Assembly: GCA_902785295.1 (NCBI GenBank)
Contig: CACZYK010000014.1
Span: forward strand, 1 to 32,682
Direction of reading: 5' to 3'
DNA: 32,682 nucleotides
Source: an uncultured Clostridium sp.
GTDB taxonomy: Bacteria > Bacillota > Clostridia > Clostridiales > Clostridiaceae
Part shown: one piece after another, positions 8,592 to 17,763 of the stretch
How positions within the stretch are numbered: the stretch's first letter is position 1
Layout of the letters: each line of letters begins with the position of its first letter
Position numbers and translations under genes: made by a program
Notes under the pieces: model-generated
Told to the model about the DNA's origin: nothing
Seen by the model: the letters and a program-made list of their open reading frames with translations, nothing else
Database searches by the model: none

Positions 8592-8909
8592 ATGGTACAA
8601 CATAAAGAACTATATGATTTATTAAGAACACTAAATATACCTGTTGCTTATGACCATTTTGATAGTGATAAGAATGTCACAATACCATTTATAGTATATA
8701 GAGAAACAAGCCCTGCAACATTTAAAGCTGATGGAATCACATATCATCAGTTTTTTAATTTTGAAATAGAACTTATAACAGAAAAAAAAGAATTAACAAT
8801 TGAACGACAATTAGAAACATTGTTAACAATAAACAAAATACCATATGACAAGAATGATGAAGTATGGGATGAAGATGAAAAAATATATCATAATTTTTAT
8901 GAAATATAG
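8592..8909 (+). CDS. Tail completion/terminator protein
   Basis: A 105-residue protein in the slot just before the tail tube gene. IPVAYDHFDSDKNVTIPFIVYRET followed by beta strands and LTIERQLETLLTINKIPYDKND fits the SPP1 gp17/lambda gpU-like terminator fold. It has an ACGGAGG site before ATG 8592. The assignment depends on position and pattern. Confidence 0.65.
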   Translation: MVQHKELYDLLRTLNIPVAYDHFDSDKNVTIPFIVYRETSPATFKADGITYHQFFNFEIELITEKKELTIERQLETLLTINKIPYDKNDEVWDEDEKIYHNFYEI

Positions 8910-8923
8910 GAGGTATATAAATT

Positions 8924-9496
8924 ATGGCAAATAATAAAGTAAAATTTGGATTATCAAATTGTGTTATAGCACCAATAACTGAAGGTGCAGGAGGCACAAT
9001 CACTTATGGAAATCCAATAGCTGTACCAGGTGCAGTAAACTTATCATTAGAACCACAAGGTGATACTAATGACTTTTATGCTGACAATTACATTTATTTT
9101 AGTTCAACAGCAAATCAAGGTTATGAAGGTGACTTAGAAATTGCTATGATACCAGATGCAATTAGAACAGCAATAATGGGTGAAACAGTTGACTCAAATG
9201 GTGCTTATATCGAAACTTCAAATGATGCATTTAAAAACTTTGCATTCGGATTTCAAATCGAAGGCGATGTAAAAGCTAGAAGATTTTGGTATTACAATTG
9301 TAGTCTAACAAGACCTACAAATGCAGGAGCAACAATAGAAGATAGTAAAGAGCCACAAACTGATACTTTAACAATTAAAGCAATGCCAAGAAGCACTGAC
9401 TTAAAAGTTAGAGTATTCATTGAAAAAACTGAAGATAATGTATCAGTATATAATGGTTTCTTTACTCAAGTATATGAAACACCAGCATCTGTTTAA
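8924..9496 (+). CDS. Major tail (tube) protein
   Basis: A 190-residue protein of the phi13-type tail tube family. It shows the typical N-terminal KFGLSNCVIAPITEG, the PGAVNLSLEPQGD segment, and DNYIYFSSTANQGYEGDLEIA with its aromatic and Gly pattern. AGGAGG lies 9-14 bases before ATG 8924. A terminator follows at 9511, so much of its transcription may stop before the tape measure gene. Confidence 0.9.
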   Translation: MANNKVKFGLSNCVIAPITEGAGGTITYGNPIAVPGAVNLSLEPQGDTNDFYADNYIYFSSTANQGYEGDLEIAMIPDAIRTAIMGETVDSNGAYIETSNDAFKNFAFGFQIEGDVKARRFWYYNCSLTRPTNAGATIEDSKEPQTDTLTIKAMPRSTDLKVRVFIEKTEDNVSVYNGFFTQVYETPASV

Positions 9497-9510
9497 TAGA
9501 TAGTAGAAAG

Positions 9511-9536
9511 AACCTAGCATAGTCTAGGTTTTTTTT
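9511..9536 (+). terminator. Rho-independent terminator between tail tube and tape measure
   Basis: A perfect 7-bp stem (AACCTAG 9511-9517, CTAGGTT 9524-9530, 6-base loop) runs into eight Ts. It lies in the 67-base gap where a tail assembly chaperone gene pair would normally sit. It probably works as a partial terminator to reduce tape measure expression relative to head and tube proteins. Confidence 0.85.
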
Positions 9537-9563
9537 AATATTTATTAAAGAAAGGAGTATATT

Positions 9564-11738
9564 ATGGCAAAAAGAATTCAAGGTATTACTATTGAAATAG
9601 ATGGTAGTACTACAAAATTGAATGATGCATTGAAAGACACACAAAGTGTTATTAGTTCAACTAATTCCGAACTTAAGAATCTTAATCAAGCATTAAAACT
9701 AGATCCTACTAATACAGAACTATTAATACAAAAACAAGATGTGTTAAAAAATAACATTCAAGCAACAAAAGAAAAACTAGACACTTTAAAAGAAGCACAA
9801 AGACAAATGGGGGATTATAACTCACTTACTGAAGATCAAAAAGAAAACTATAGAGCATTAAGTGTCGAAATCGCTAAAAGTGAAAGTGCCTTAAAGAATA
9901 TGAATCAAGAACTTAAAGGCATGAACAAAATTGACTTATCTAAAGTTAGAGATACTCTTAAAAAAGTTGGAGATGTTGCATTACAAGTTGTTAAAAAAGT
10001 TGGACAAGTAACTGCTGCAGTTGGTGGTGCTTTATTAGGAATTACAACAGCAGGTGTTAAATCATATGCACAATTGGAACAAAATATTGGTGGTGTTGAA
10101 ACATTATTTGGAAAATCAGCACAAAAAGTAATAAAGAATGCTCAACAAGCATATAAAACAGCAGGTGTTAGTGCAAATGAGTATATGGCAGGCGTAACTT
10201 CATTTAGTGCATCATTATTACAATCATTAAGTGGTGACACTAATAAAGCAGCAAAAATAGCTGATATGGCATTTAGAGATATGTCAGACAATGCTAATAA
10301 GTTTGGTACAGATATGAGTTCAATTCAATCAGCTTATCAAGGATTTGCTAAACAGAATTACACAATGCTTGATAACTTAAAACTTGGTTATGGTGGTACT
10401 AAAACTGAAATGGAAAGACTGCTAAAAGATGCACAAAAAATTAGTGGTGTTAAGTATAACATTAAAAATTTGAGTGATGTATACTCTGCAATACATGTTA
10501 TTCAAAATGAATTAGGAGTTACAGGCACAACGGCTGAAGAAGCTACAAAGACAATAAGTGGATCAATAACATCAATGAAGGCTGCATTTGATAACTTTTT
10601 AAATGGTAGTGGTAGTCCAGAAGCATTAACTGAAACAATAACAAATGTATTAATAAATGTAGGAACAGCATTTCAAAAATTACTTCCTAGTATAGTTAGT
10701 GGATTAGGTGATGTAATAACTTCTTTAGTCCCAATATTGACTGATTTATTATGGGAATTATTGCCAACAATATTAGATACATTAGGCAAATTTATTAAAT
10801 CTATATATAAAAATATTGGGAAAGATACAACATCACTTAAAGAAACAGTTACAATGCTAATAAATGAATTTGTAAAATTTATTACTGAAAACTTACCTTT
10901 AATTATAGAAATGGGATTAACTTTGGTGTTGGCATTAGCAACAGGAATTGCAGATAGTCTACCAGAATTAATTCCAGCAGTAGTTGAATGTATCTTTAAG
11001 ATAGTAGATGTTTTACTAGATAATTTGGACAAAATAATATATGCAGCAATAGATATAATTCTTGCACTAGCAATGGGATTAATTGATGCATTGCCAAAAT
11101 TACTTGCAAAAATACCAGAAATAATATTAAAAATACAAGCAACTTTAACAAAACCAGAAATGTTAGCAAAACTAATTAAAGCAGCATTACAATTAATACT
11201 TGCATTAGCTGAAGGATTGGTAAAAGCATTACCTGAACTTGTATTAGCAATTCCAAAATTAATTACAGGAATGGTTAAAAACTTCAAACAAGTAATAAAA
11301 GAAACTGATTGGCTACAATTAGGTAAAAATATATTAAAAGGAATCTTAAATGGTATGTTAGACTTTGGAACACTTGTCAAAGATACAATTAAGAAAGTAG
11401 GAAATAAAATCACTAATTCAATTAAAGACTTCTTTGGAATAAAATCTCCATCAAGGTTGATGGCAAATGAAGTAGGAAATCAACTAACAGCAGGAATTGC
11501 AATGGGATTTGAAAAAGGAATACCAGATACTATAAGACAAGTAAATGGTGCTATGGTTGATTTAAATAATGGAATACAAAGTAGCTTGAATCCAGTAATA
11601 AATCCAACAGCTAACTCAAACCCATTAATCATTCAAATAGAAAACTTTAATAATACAAGAAATCAAGATGTTCAAGCATTAGCAGAAGAACTTGAATTTT
11701 ATAGAAAGAACAGTGCATTAGCGAGAGGTGGTAACTAA
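9564..11738 (+). CDS. Tail tape measure protein
   Basis: A 724-residue protein that sets tail length and reaches the host membrane during DNA entry. Residues 1-135 are coiled coil (KDTQSVISSTNSELKNLNQA and following). A Gly/Ala-rich hydrophobic segment is near 150-170, and a series of hydrophobic stretches lies between about 360 and 560. The C-terminal FFGIKSPSRLMANEVGNQL motif is typical of tape measure proteins. By the usual scaling it would give a tail of roughly 100 nm. An AAAGGAG site precedes ATG 9564. Confidence 0.95.
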   Translation: MAKRIQGITIEIDGSTTKLNDALKDTQSVISSTNSELKNLNQALKLDPTNTELLIQKQDVLKNNIQATKEKLDTLKEAQRQMGDYNSLTEDQKENYRALSVEIAKSESALKNMNQELKGMNKIDLSKVRDTLKKVGDVALQVVKKVGQVTAAVGGALLGITTAGVKSYAQLEQNIGGVETLFGKSAQKVIKNAQQAYKTAGVSANEYMAGVTSFSASLLQSLSGDTNKAAKIADMAFRDMSDNANKFGTDMSSIQSAYQGFAKQNYTMLDNLKLGYGGTKTEMERLLKDAQKISGVKYNIKNLSDVYSAIHVIQNELGVTGTTAEEATKTISGSITSMKAAFDNFLNGSGSPEALTETITNVLINVGTAFQKLLPSIVSGLGDVITSLVPILTDLLWELLPTILDTLGKFIKSIYKNIGKDTTSLKETVTMLINEFVKFITENLPLIIEMGLTLVLALATGIADSLPELIPAVVECIFKIVDVLLDNLDKIIYAAIDIILALAMGLIDALPKLLAKIPEIILKIQATLTKPEMLAKLIKAALQLILALAEGLVKALPELVLAIPKLITGMVKNFKQVIKETDWLQLGKNILKGILNGMLDFGTLVKDTIKKVGNKITNSIKDFFGIKSPSRLMANEVGNQLTAGIAMGFEKGIPDTIRQVNGAMVDLNNGIQSSLNPVINPTANSNPLIIQIENFNNTRNQDVQALAEELEFYRKNSALARGGN

Positions 11739-12403
11739 TGGTCAAATGGAATAATATAGATTTTAAAAATAAAGGAATAGTAGTTGAAAAAACACCTACT
11801 ATATCAAAAGCAAAAAAAAGAATAGAAACATATACAGTTGAAGGTAGAAATGGGTTCTTAAGTATTGATAGAGGTACTTATGAACCTTTTTCAGTTCAAG
11901 TTGAATGTCATGCAAAAGAGAATGCTGACTTTGATGAAATAAAAGCATTTTTAGATGGATATGGCACTCTTTCATTTGATGGGGTACGAGAATACACTGC
12001 AATAGTAAACAATGCTATACCATTTGAAAAAGTGCAAATGTTCAAGTCTTTTGTTGTTCAATTTATGGTTAATCCAATAGCACATGATATAACACCAACT
12101 ACAATAACAATAAATAATAACTTTACAATCACAGGTGCAACTGCTGAAATGAATCCAACATTAACATTAGTAGCAGCAGCAGGTGGTGCGAATGTAGTAA
12201 TAAATGGTGTAGAGTTTTCTACATTAAATGAAACATCAGCAACATATATATTAGATTGTGAAAATAAAGTAATAACTAGAAATGGATTAAATGCTTCTAA
12301 TGAAATGAGTGGAAAATTTCCATTTTTTGTAAATGGAACAAATACATATCAAGGAACAGGAGTTACTAATTTGACAGCAAGTTATAAGAAAGCATATTTG
12401 TAG
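11738..12403 (+). CDS. Distal tail protein (Dit-like)
   Basis: A 221-residue protein after the tape measure gene. The N-terminal half (TPTISKAKKRIETYTVEGRN, then LSIDRGTYEPFSVQVECHAK) matches the Dit/Sipho-tail pattern, and the C-terminal half is a beta-sandwich-like domain. Dit forms the hub of the tail tip. It starts with a one-base TAATG overlap. Confidence 0.85.
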   Translation: MVKWNNIDFKNKGIVVEKTPTISKAKKRIETYTVEGRNGFLSIDRGTYEPFSVQVECHAKENADFDEIKAFLDGYGTLSFDGVREYTAIVNNAIPFEKVQMFKSFVVQFMVNPIAHDITPTTITINNNFTITGATAEMNPTLTLVAAAGGANVVINGVEFSTLNETSATYILDCENKVITRNGLNASNEMSGKFPFFVNGTNTYQGTGVTNLTASYKKAYL

Positions 12404-12412
12404 GTGGTTTAA

Positions 12413-14026
12413 ATGAGAATATATTCAAGTGATACAACAGATTTTACAAATAATGGTTATGGATATCTAACTGATGTTTTAGATGGATATGTAATAGAAG
12501 AATTAAATGGAGATTATTATTTATCATTTACATATGTGTTGAATGGGGCATTGAGTGAATACTTAGTACAAGATAACATAGTTCAATGCAAGGTAGATGG
12601 AGGATCATATCAACCATTTAGAATAAAAAAGGTTACAAAAGACTTTACTAAGATAGAAGTATATGCTCAACATATATTTTATGACTTATTGAATAACTTT
12701 TTATTAGATACATCTCCAACAAATTTAACTTGCCAAAGCTTCGGAAATTGGATACTTTCAAAAACAAACTTTGAAACTGAATTCACATATTATAGTGATA
12801 TAAGTGAAAGTGCAAGTGCAAGATATGTTAGAAGGAATCCTATTGAAGCAATAATGGGAAATATTGAAAGCTCAATGTTGAACTTATTTGGTGGAGATAT
12901 TGAAAGAGATGGATTTACTATAAAACAATTGTCAAAAAGAGGATCAAACAATGCTGAACGATTAGTTATAGGCAAAAACATTAACGAGATAAAAATAACA
13001 ATTGATAATTCAAGTGTAGTAACAAGAATCCTACCTTTAGGATTTGATGGGTTAATGCTACCTGAAATATATGTTGATAGTATAAATATAGGTGATTACT
13101 TAACTCCAAGAATTACTAAAGTAGAATTCCAAAATATTAAATATGATCCAGAAAGTGAAGAAGAAGGTGTCTACACTAATATAGAAGATGCATATACAGC
13201 ATTAAGAGAAGCAGTACAGCAATTATACGATACAGGTGTAGATGAACCTCAAGTTAATGTAAAAATAGACTGGATAGAATTATCAAAAACAGATCAATAC
13301 AAACAATATCAAGCATTAGAAAGATTACACTTGGGAGATAGTGTAATAGCTGAAATATTAGGAGAAAACTATTCAACTAGAATAGTTAAAATAATATACA
13401 ATGTATTAACAGATAGCATTGATAAATTTGAAATAGGAACTATTCAAAAAACTATTGGAACATCAATTAATTTGAATACACAAAAGGTTGAACAAATTAA
13501 TCCTACATCAATATTACAAAGTGCAAGAGATAATGCAACTGCTCAAATAAATAGTGCAATGGGTGGTTATGTAGTTAAAACTCAAACTGATTTATACATT
13601 ATGGACACACCTGACACATCAACTGCACAAAAAGTATGGAGATGGAATCTTAATGGATTAGGGTTCAGTTCTACAGGTATAAATGGAACTTATCAAACAG
13701 CAATGACTGCTGATGGTCAAATAGTTGCTGATAGAATTACAACAGGAACTATGAGTGCTGATAGAATTACAGGATTGAGTGATATTATACTTAATGAATA
13801 TGGTGCATATATTCATGTTAATAAAGATGAGGGAACTATTGAGTTTGGACAACAGGATGCACAATATAAATTAGTAGTAGATAATGATGAAGTAACTATA
13901 TACAATGGTTCAACTCCAATATCATATTGGAAGCAAGATGAGTTTACTGCTACAAAATTAAATCTAGGAAACTTTGCATTTATTCCTAGAGAAAATGGTT
14001 CATTAGGTTTTAGAAAAGTTAGGTAG
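12413..14026 (+). CDS. Tail endopeptidase-like / tail-associated lysin (Tal) structural protein
   Basis: A 537-residue protein in the Tal/gp27-like slot. The first 360 or so residues (for example LDGYVIEELNGDYYLSFTYV and FRIKKVTKDFTKIEVYAQHI) match the prophage tail endopeptidase fold, which plugs the tail tip. The C-terminal part (from about 380) is beta-rich with repeats of the form ADRITTGTMSADRITGLS, seen in tail-fibre attachment regions. No separate catalytic peptidoglycan-cleaving motif is visible. TAGGTGG precedes ATG 12413. Confidence 0.8.
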   Translation: MRIYSSDTTDFTNNGYGYLTDVLDGYVIEELNGDYYLSFTYVLNGALSEYLVQDNIVQCKVDGGSYQPFRIKKVTKDFTKIEVYAQHIFYDLLNNFLLDTSPTNLTCQSFGNWILSKTNFETEFTYYSDISESASARYVRRNPIEAIMGNIESSMLNLFGGDIERDGFTIKQLSKRGSNNAERLVIGKNINEIKITIDNSSVVTRILPLGFDGLMLPEIYVDSINIGDYLTPRITKVEFQNIKYDPESEEEGVYTNIEDAYTALREAVQQLYDTGVDEPQVNVKIDWIELSKTDQYKQYQALERLHLGDSVIAEILGENYSTRIVKIIYNVLTDSIDKFEIGTIQKTIGTSINLNTQKVEQINPTSILQSARDNATAQINSAMGGYVVKTQTDLYIMDTPDTSTAQKVWRWNLNGLGFSSTGINGTYQTAMTADGQIVADRITTGTMSADRITGLSDIILNEYGAYIHVNKDEGTIEFGQQDAQYKLVVDNDEVTIYNGSTPISYWKQDEFTATKLNLGNFAFIPRENGSLGFRKVR

Positions 14027-14035
14027 GTGAATTAT

Positions 14036-16405
14036 ATGGCAACATTCAAAAAAACAATGAGTGGTGATGATAGGTATTCAATCACCTTATCAGTTTCAGA
14101 AGTACATGATAGTGTTAATATTACTGATAATACAAGTCAAATAACTTATACATTAACAGCAACAAAATCAAGTGGTAGTGGTTATTATACATCTAACTCA
14201 AACAACCCATATAAGGTAACAATAGATGGTGTTGTAGTTAAAGATTCAACTAGAGCATATGATTTTACAGGAAGCACACCAAAAACAATAACACTAGCAA
14301 GTGGAACAAGAACAATTGAACACAATACTGATGGAAGTAAAACAATATCATGTAGTGGTTATTTTAAAGATGCAAATAACTCATTAGGAAAAGCAACAGC
14401 AAGTGGAGATTTAAAATTAAGTGATATACCTAGAGCATCAAAAATATCATATTCAGGCACTTTAATATTAGGAACAGCAAAAACAATAGACTTCACAAGA
14501 TACGACCAAAGTTTCAAACACACATTATCATATAAGTTTGAATCACAAAGTGCTTACACAACTATTGCAACAAATCTTCAAACTGACACATATTCATGGG
14601 CACCACCAATTACACTAGCACAATTAATACCTGCTAGTACAAGTGGAAGAATGGATTTAAAGTGTGATACTTATAAATCAGATGGCACGACATTGGTTGG
14701 TACATATTTGTATTCAGTAATGGCATCAATACCATCAACATTAGTTCCTAGTGCTAGTATTGGTAATCCAACAATAGGTGGTGATGCACCATCAAGTTGG
14801 GGATTATTTGTAAAAGGAAAATCAACTGCAACTTATACTGTTACAGGAACAGGAAATCAAGGATCAACAATGGTTGCATATAAATCATGGGTTGATGGTT
14901 ATACATATGATACAGCATCAGTTACAACAAACAAATTAACTACTGCAGGAACAAATATCATTACTGCATATGTAATTGATAGTAGAGCCAAACAATCAAC
15001 TAATGTTCAAAAAACATTTAATGTTGTTGATTATACTAATCCAACAATATCAGTTGCTCAAGTTCAAAGATGTGATTCCAATGGCAATATAAATAATAAT
15101 GGAGAATATGTTTATGTGTCATTTAATGGTTCAGTTACATCATTAAATAATTACAATTCAAATGCATCAACATATTCAATAAAATATAAGGTAAGTAGTG
15201 CATCAACCTATTCAAATACAATACCTGTTGCATCAGCAACACAAAGTATTACAAAATCAGGGATGCTATATACTGATGGAATATATGCAGCAAATAGGGG
15301 AAGTGGAACAAAGGTTCAATTATCAACAACCAACACTTATAATCTTCAATTTGTTATAAGTGATTATTTTACTACAACAACAAATGTACAAACACTAGAC
15401 ACAGGATTTGATTTGTTAAACTTCAATGCAAGTGGAAAATCAATGGCAATAGGTAAAGTAAGTCAAGCTACTGCTAGTCAAGAATTGTTAGAGGTGGGAT
15501 TACAAAGTAATTTTGAAGAAAATATAAATGCTAGTAAAGATGTCACTTCTTCTGCAACTATTACTGCAAAAAGATTTAAAACTTTATATTTAACAGGTGG
15601 AGATGGCAATACAACTGGATACAGAAAAATTGCAACATTTCCTTTAGGTATTTGGACAAATAGAAGGGTTACTTTCTCTGTTGCATCTAGACATTCAGGA
15701 TGTGGAATTTTATGTGTATCTTGTGGTAATAATACAGGTACTGTTAGTGCAGCAAATGTATATGGAAGAATTAATTATTATGGAAGTGATAGTGTTGGAG
15801 GTGTTATTAGTGATACATCATACTCACTACAAAGAAATAGTGATGGTACTGAAGTTTATTTATATTGGAAATATAGTGATAATGATATTGCTATGATTAC
15901 AGTATTAGGAACTACTGATTGTGATAAAAACCATCCTGGTTACTATGAAATAAATGATGGTGAGTGGACAACTTCTATTCCTGCAAGTCTAACACAAGTT
16001 GCAGGAACAAGAATTAATTTTGCTGGAAATGCTGAGAGAGATTTGAGTGGTAATGTAATTACATCAACATATCAAACAAAACTATCTACTTCAACTGGCT
16101 CATTATCAATAACAAAAACAAGTGGTAATTCAACTTGCACAGGTACTTATGCTAGATATGGAAATGCAGTTGCTTTAAGTTTAGCATTTACAACTACAGG
16201 AACAGTCAATGGTGGTGCTGATGTATTTGTGGGGAAAATAACATCATTTACACCAAAAGTACCAGGTGAACTTATGGGTTATTATGGTAATAGACCTATG
16301 ATAGCAGGATATGGTACAGACCAAGTAATTACATTAAGAAATGCAAGTGATAGTAGTCTAAGTAGTGGTAATACAATAAATATAAGAGGAATAATTATTG
16401 TTTAG
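14036..16405 (+). CDS. DUF859-like minor structural protein, probable receptor-binding or baseplate fibre
   Basis: A 789-residue Ser/Thr/Asn-rich, nearly all-beta protein. The N-terminal 140 residues (SVSEVHDSVNITDNTSQITY, TIEHNTDGSKTI) resemble DUF859 siphovirus structural proteins. Ig-like repeats follow, and a C-terminal domain (about 500-789) ends in RGIIIV as tip-exposed fibres often do. It would contact the host surface. ATG 14036 is chosen over an in-frame GTG at 14027, which overlaps the ribosome binding site. Confidence 0.78.
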   Translation: MATFKKTMSGDDRYSITLSVSEVHDSVNITDNTSQITYTLTATKSSGSGYYTSNSNNPYKVTIDGVVVKDSTRAYDFTGSTPKTITLASGTRTIEHNTDGSKTISCSGYFKDANNSLGKATASGDLKLSDIPRASKISYSGTLILGTAKTIDFTRYDQSFKHTLSYKFESQSAYTTIATNLQTDTYSWAPPITLAQLIPASTSGRMDLKCDTYKSDGTTLVGTYLYSVMASIPSTLVPSASIGNPTIGGDAPSSWGLFVKGKSTATYTVTGTGNQGSTMVAYKSWVDGYTYDTASVTTNKLTTAGTNIITAYVIDSRAKQSTNVQKTFNVVDYTNPTISVAQVQRCDSNGNINNNGEYVYVSFNGSVTSLNNYNSNASTYSIKYKVSSASTYSNTIPVASATQSITKSGMLYTDGIYAANRGSGTKVQLSTTNTYNLQFVISDYFTTTTNVQTLDTGFDLLNFNASGKSMAIGKVSQATASQELLEVGLQSNFEENINASKDVTSSATITAKRFKTLYLTGGDGNTTGYRKIATFPLGIWTNRRVTFSVASRHSGCGILCVSCGNNTGTVSAANVYGRINYYGSDSVGGVISDTSYSLQRNSDGTEVYLYWKYSDNDIAMITVLGTTDCDKNHPGYYEINDGEWTTSIPASLTQVAGTRINFAGNAERDLSGNVITSTYQTKLSTSTGSLSITKTSGNSTCTGTYARYGNAVALSLAFTTTGTVNGGADVFVGKITSFTPKVPGELMGYYGNRPMIAGYGTDQVITLRNASDSSLSSGNTINIRGIIIV

Positions 16406-16413
16406 GAGGTTTT

Positions 16414-16500
16414 ATGGATTTTTTATTTGGATTAATGTTAGGGGGATTTTTTGGTTTAATAATTATGTGTTTAATCATAATGAGTAAGGAGGATAAATAA
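16414..16500 (+). CDS. Small membrane protein (28 aa), lysis-cassette ORF
   Basis: A short ORF with a strong AGGAGG site 5 bases upstream, between the fibre gene and the holin. It encodes one hydrophobic helix with a Gly-rich face (LFGLMLGGFFGLIIMCLII) and a charged MSKEDK end. Its position suggests an accessory holin, antiholin or holin chaperone, but the sequence only shows a single-pass membrane peptide. Confidence 0.6.
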   Translation: MDFLFGLMLGGFFGLIIMCLIIMSKEDK

Positions 16501-16502
16501 TT

Positions 16503-16745
16503 ATGAAAGAATGGATTAAAGCAGCAGGCATCAGAGCAATAAAAACTGTATGTCAAACTGCAATTGCAACAATAGGAACAACAACAATGTTTAGTGAAGT
16601 AGATTGGAGAGTAGTAGCATCTGCAAGTTTATTAGCAGGTATATTAAGTTTACTAACAAGTTTAGCAGGTCTACCTGAACTAGAAGAAAAACAAACAAAT
16701 TTTAATACTGAAGATTTAGAAAGTATTGATACAGAAGGTGAGTAA
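16503..16745 (+). CDS. Holin (r1t-like)
   Basis: An 80-residue protein with the r1t holin pattern: an N-terminal amphipathic stretch (WIKAAGIRAIKTVCQTAIAT), two membrane segments (about 17-30 and 37-57), and an acidic C-terminal tail. It would form the membrane lesion that releases the endolysin. It follows the 28-residue peptide by two bases and leads directly into the endolysin gene. Confidence 0.85.
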   Translation: MKEWIKAAGIRAIKTVCQTAIATIGTTTMFSEVDWRVVASASLLAGILSLLTSLAGLPELEEKQTNFNTEDLESIDTEGE

Positions 16746-16746
16746 T

Positions 16747-17379
16747 ATGGAATTTAAACCAAGAACAAAAGCACCAAGTGAAACAAATAAGTTTTATATA
16801 AAAGCAGGAAAGGGTGGGTACGACAGAGCAAAGGAAATCAACAAAAAAACTCACTCTTGCCTTTTTAATTGCTGTGGATTAGTTCACGGTCGATTTCTTG
16901 AATCACAAAACCAAACTAATTATAAAAAGTATGATAAGTTATGCACAGGAAATGCTGAAAGTTATTATGGATATAAGAAAGATGGATATAAAAGAAGCAA
17001 AACACCAAAAGTAGGTGCAATTGTATGTTGGAAAGGTAAAGGCAAATTAGCTGGTCATGTTGCTTTTATTGAAAAAGTATATTCTAATAATGATATATTA
17101 ACTTCTAATAGTGCTTACAAACATAGTAGATTTTATATGAAGAAATATCTTAAATCTAAAAAGTATTATTTAGGTGATAATTATGAATGGCAGGGATTTA
17201 TATTAAATCCATGTGATTTTAGTATAAAAACTGGCAAAGAATACTATATAGTTAAAAAGGGTGATACCCTTACTAAAATAGCAAGAAAATTTAAAACAAC
17301 AATTGTTCAACTTGCTAAATGGAACAAAATTAAAGATGCAGATAAAATTTATGCAGGGCAAAAATTAAGAGTAAAATAG
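16747..17379 (+). CDS. Endolysin: CHAP-like peptidase/amidase with C-terminal LysM
   Basis: A 210-residue cell wall hydrolase. The catalytic part has Cys42 in FNCCGLVHG and His104 in GHVAFIEKV, the Cys-His arrangement of NlpC/P60- and CHAP-type papain-fold enzymes; NlpC/P60 is a real alternative given the CCGLV context. Residues 166-210 (YYIVKKGDTLTKIARKF to YAGQKLRVK) are one LysM peptidoglycan-binding repeat. No signal peptide is seen, fitting holin-dependent release. ATG 16747 sits beside GAAGGTGAG; the longer frame from 16726 has no good site. Confidence 0.9.
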   Translation: MEFKPRTKAPSETNKFYIKAGKGGYDRAKEINKKTHSCLFNCCGLVHGRFLESQNQTNYKKYDKLCTGNAESYYGYKKDGYKRSKTPKVGAIVCWKGKGKLAGHVAFIEKVYSNNDILTSNSAYKHSRFYMKKYLKSKKYYLGDNYEWQGFILNPCDFSIKTGKEYYIVKKGDTLTKIARKFKTTIVQLAKWNKIKDADKIYAGQKLRVK

Positions 17380-17387
17380 GAGGAAAA

Positions 17388-17681
17388 ATGACAGAACAAA
17401 TTATAATCTCTTTAATAACAGTTGCAATTCCTTCTTTAACTACAATAATAACTTCAATAATAGCAAAAAGATATAATTATATGCATAATGCTAAACAATC
17501 AATTCTTCAATTAATAGTAGAAGATAAAATAAGAGTTATAGAAGGTGGAATACCAGAAAATAAACAAAATATACTTAAAGAATCTGATGTATACTTTAGT
17601 AATAATGGAAATAGTTATGTGCATGAAAAGGTAGATAATTATTTAAAATGGTATTCATCAATAATGAAAAGTAAAAAATAA
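17388..17681 (+). CDS. Small membrane-anchored protein downstream of endolysin
   Basis: A 97-residue protein with one N-terminal membrane segment (IIISLITVAIPSLTTIITSIIA) and a soluble, charged C-terminal domain. An AGGAGG site precedes ATG 17388. It is cotranscribed with the lysis genes, so a role in lysis timing is possible, but I do not recognise a family. Confidence 0.7.
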   Translation: MTEQIIISLITVAIPSLTTIITSIIAKRYNYMHNAKQSILQLIVEDKIRVIEGGIPENKQNILKESDVYFSNNGNSYVHEKVDNYLKWYSSIMKSKK

Positions 17682-17763
17682 TAGTTTAGATCATAAAATA
17701 TATAATAAGTTAAAAGAATAAAAAGGTGTTGATAAAACATTTTTTACAGGGGGAACTAATTAT

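Noticed and set aside
10673-11413. Long minus-strand ORF (246 codons) opposite the tape measure gene
   Set aside because: Mirrors codon bias of the real gene on the + strand; no ribosome binding site and low-complexity composition.
15681-15896. + strand ORF inside the DUF859-like gene
   Set aside because: Out-of-frame shadow in repeated beta-strand coding sequence, no ribosome binding site.
17682-17763. Promoter for the AgrB-like locus
   Set aside because: TTGATA is present near 17728 but no -10 lies at proper spacing; too weak to list as a feature.
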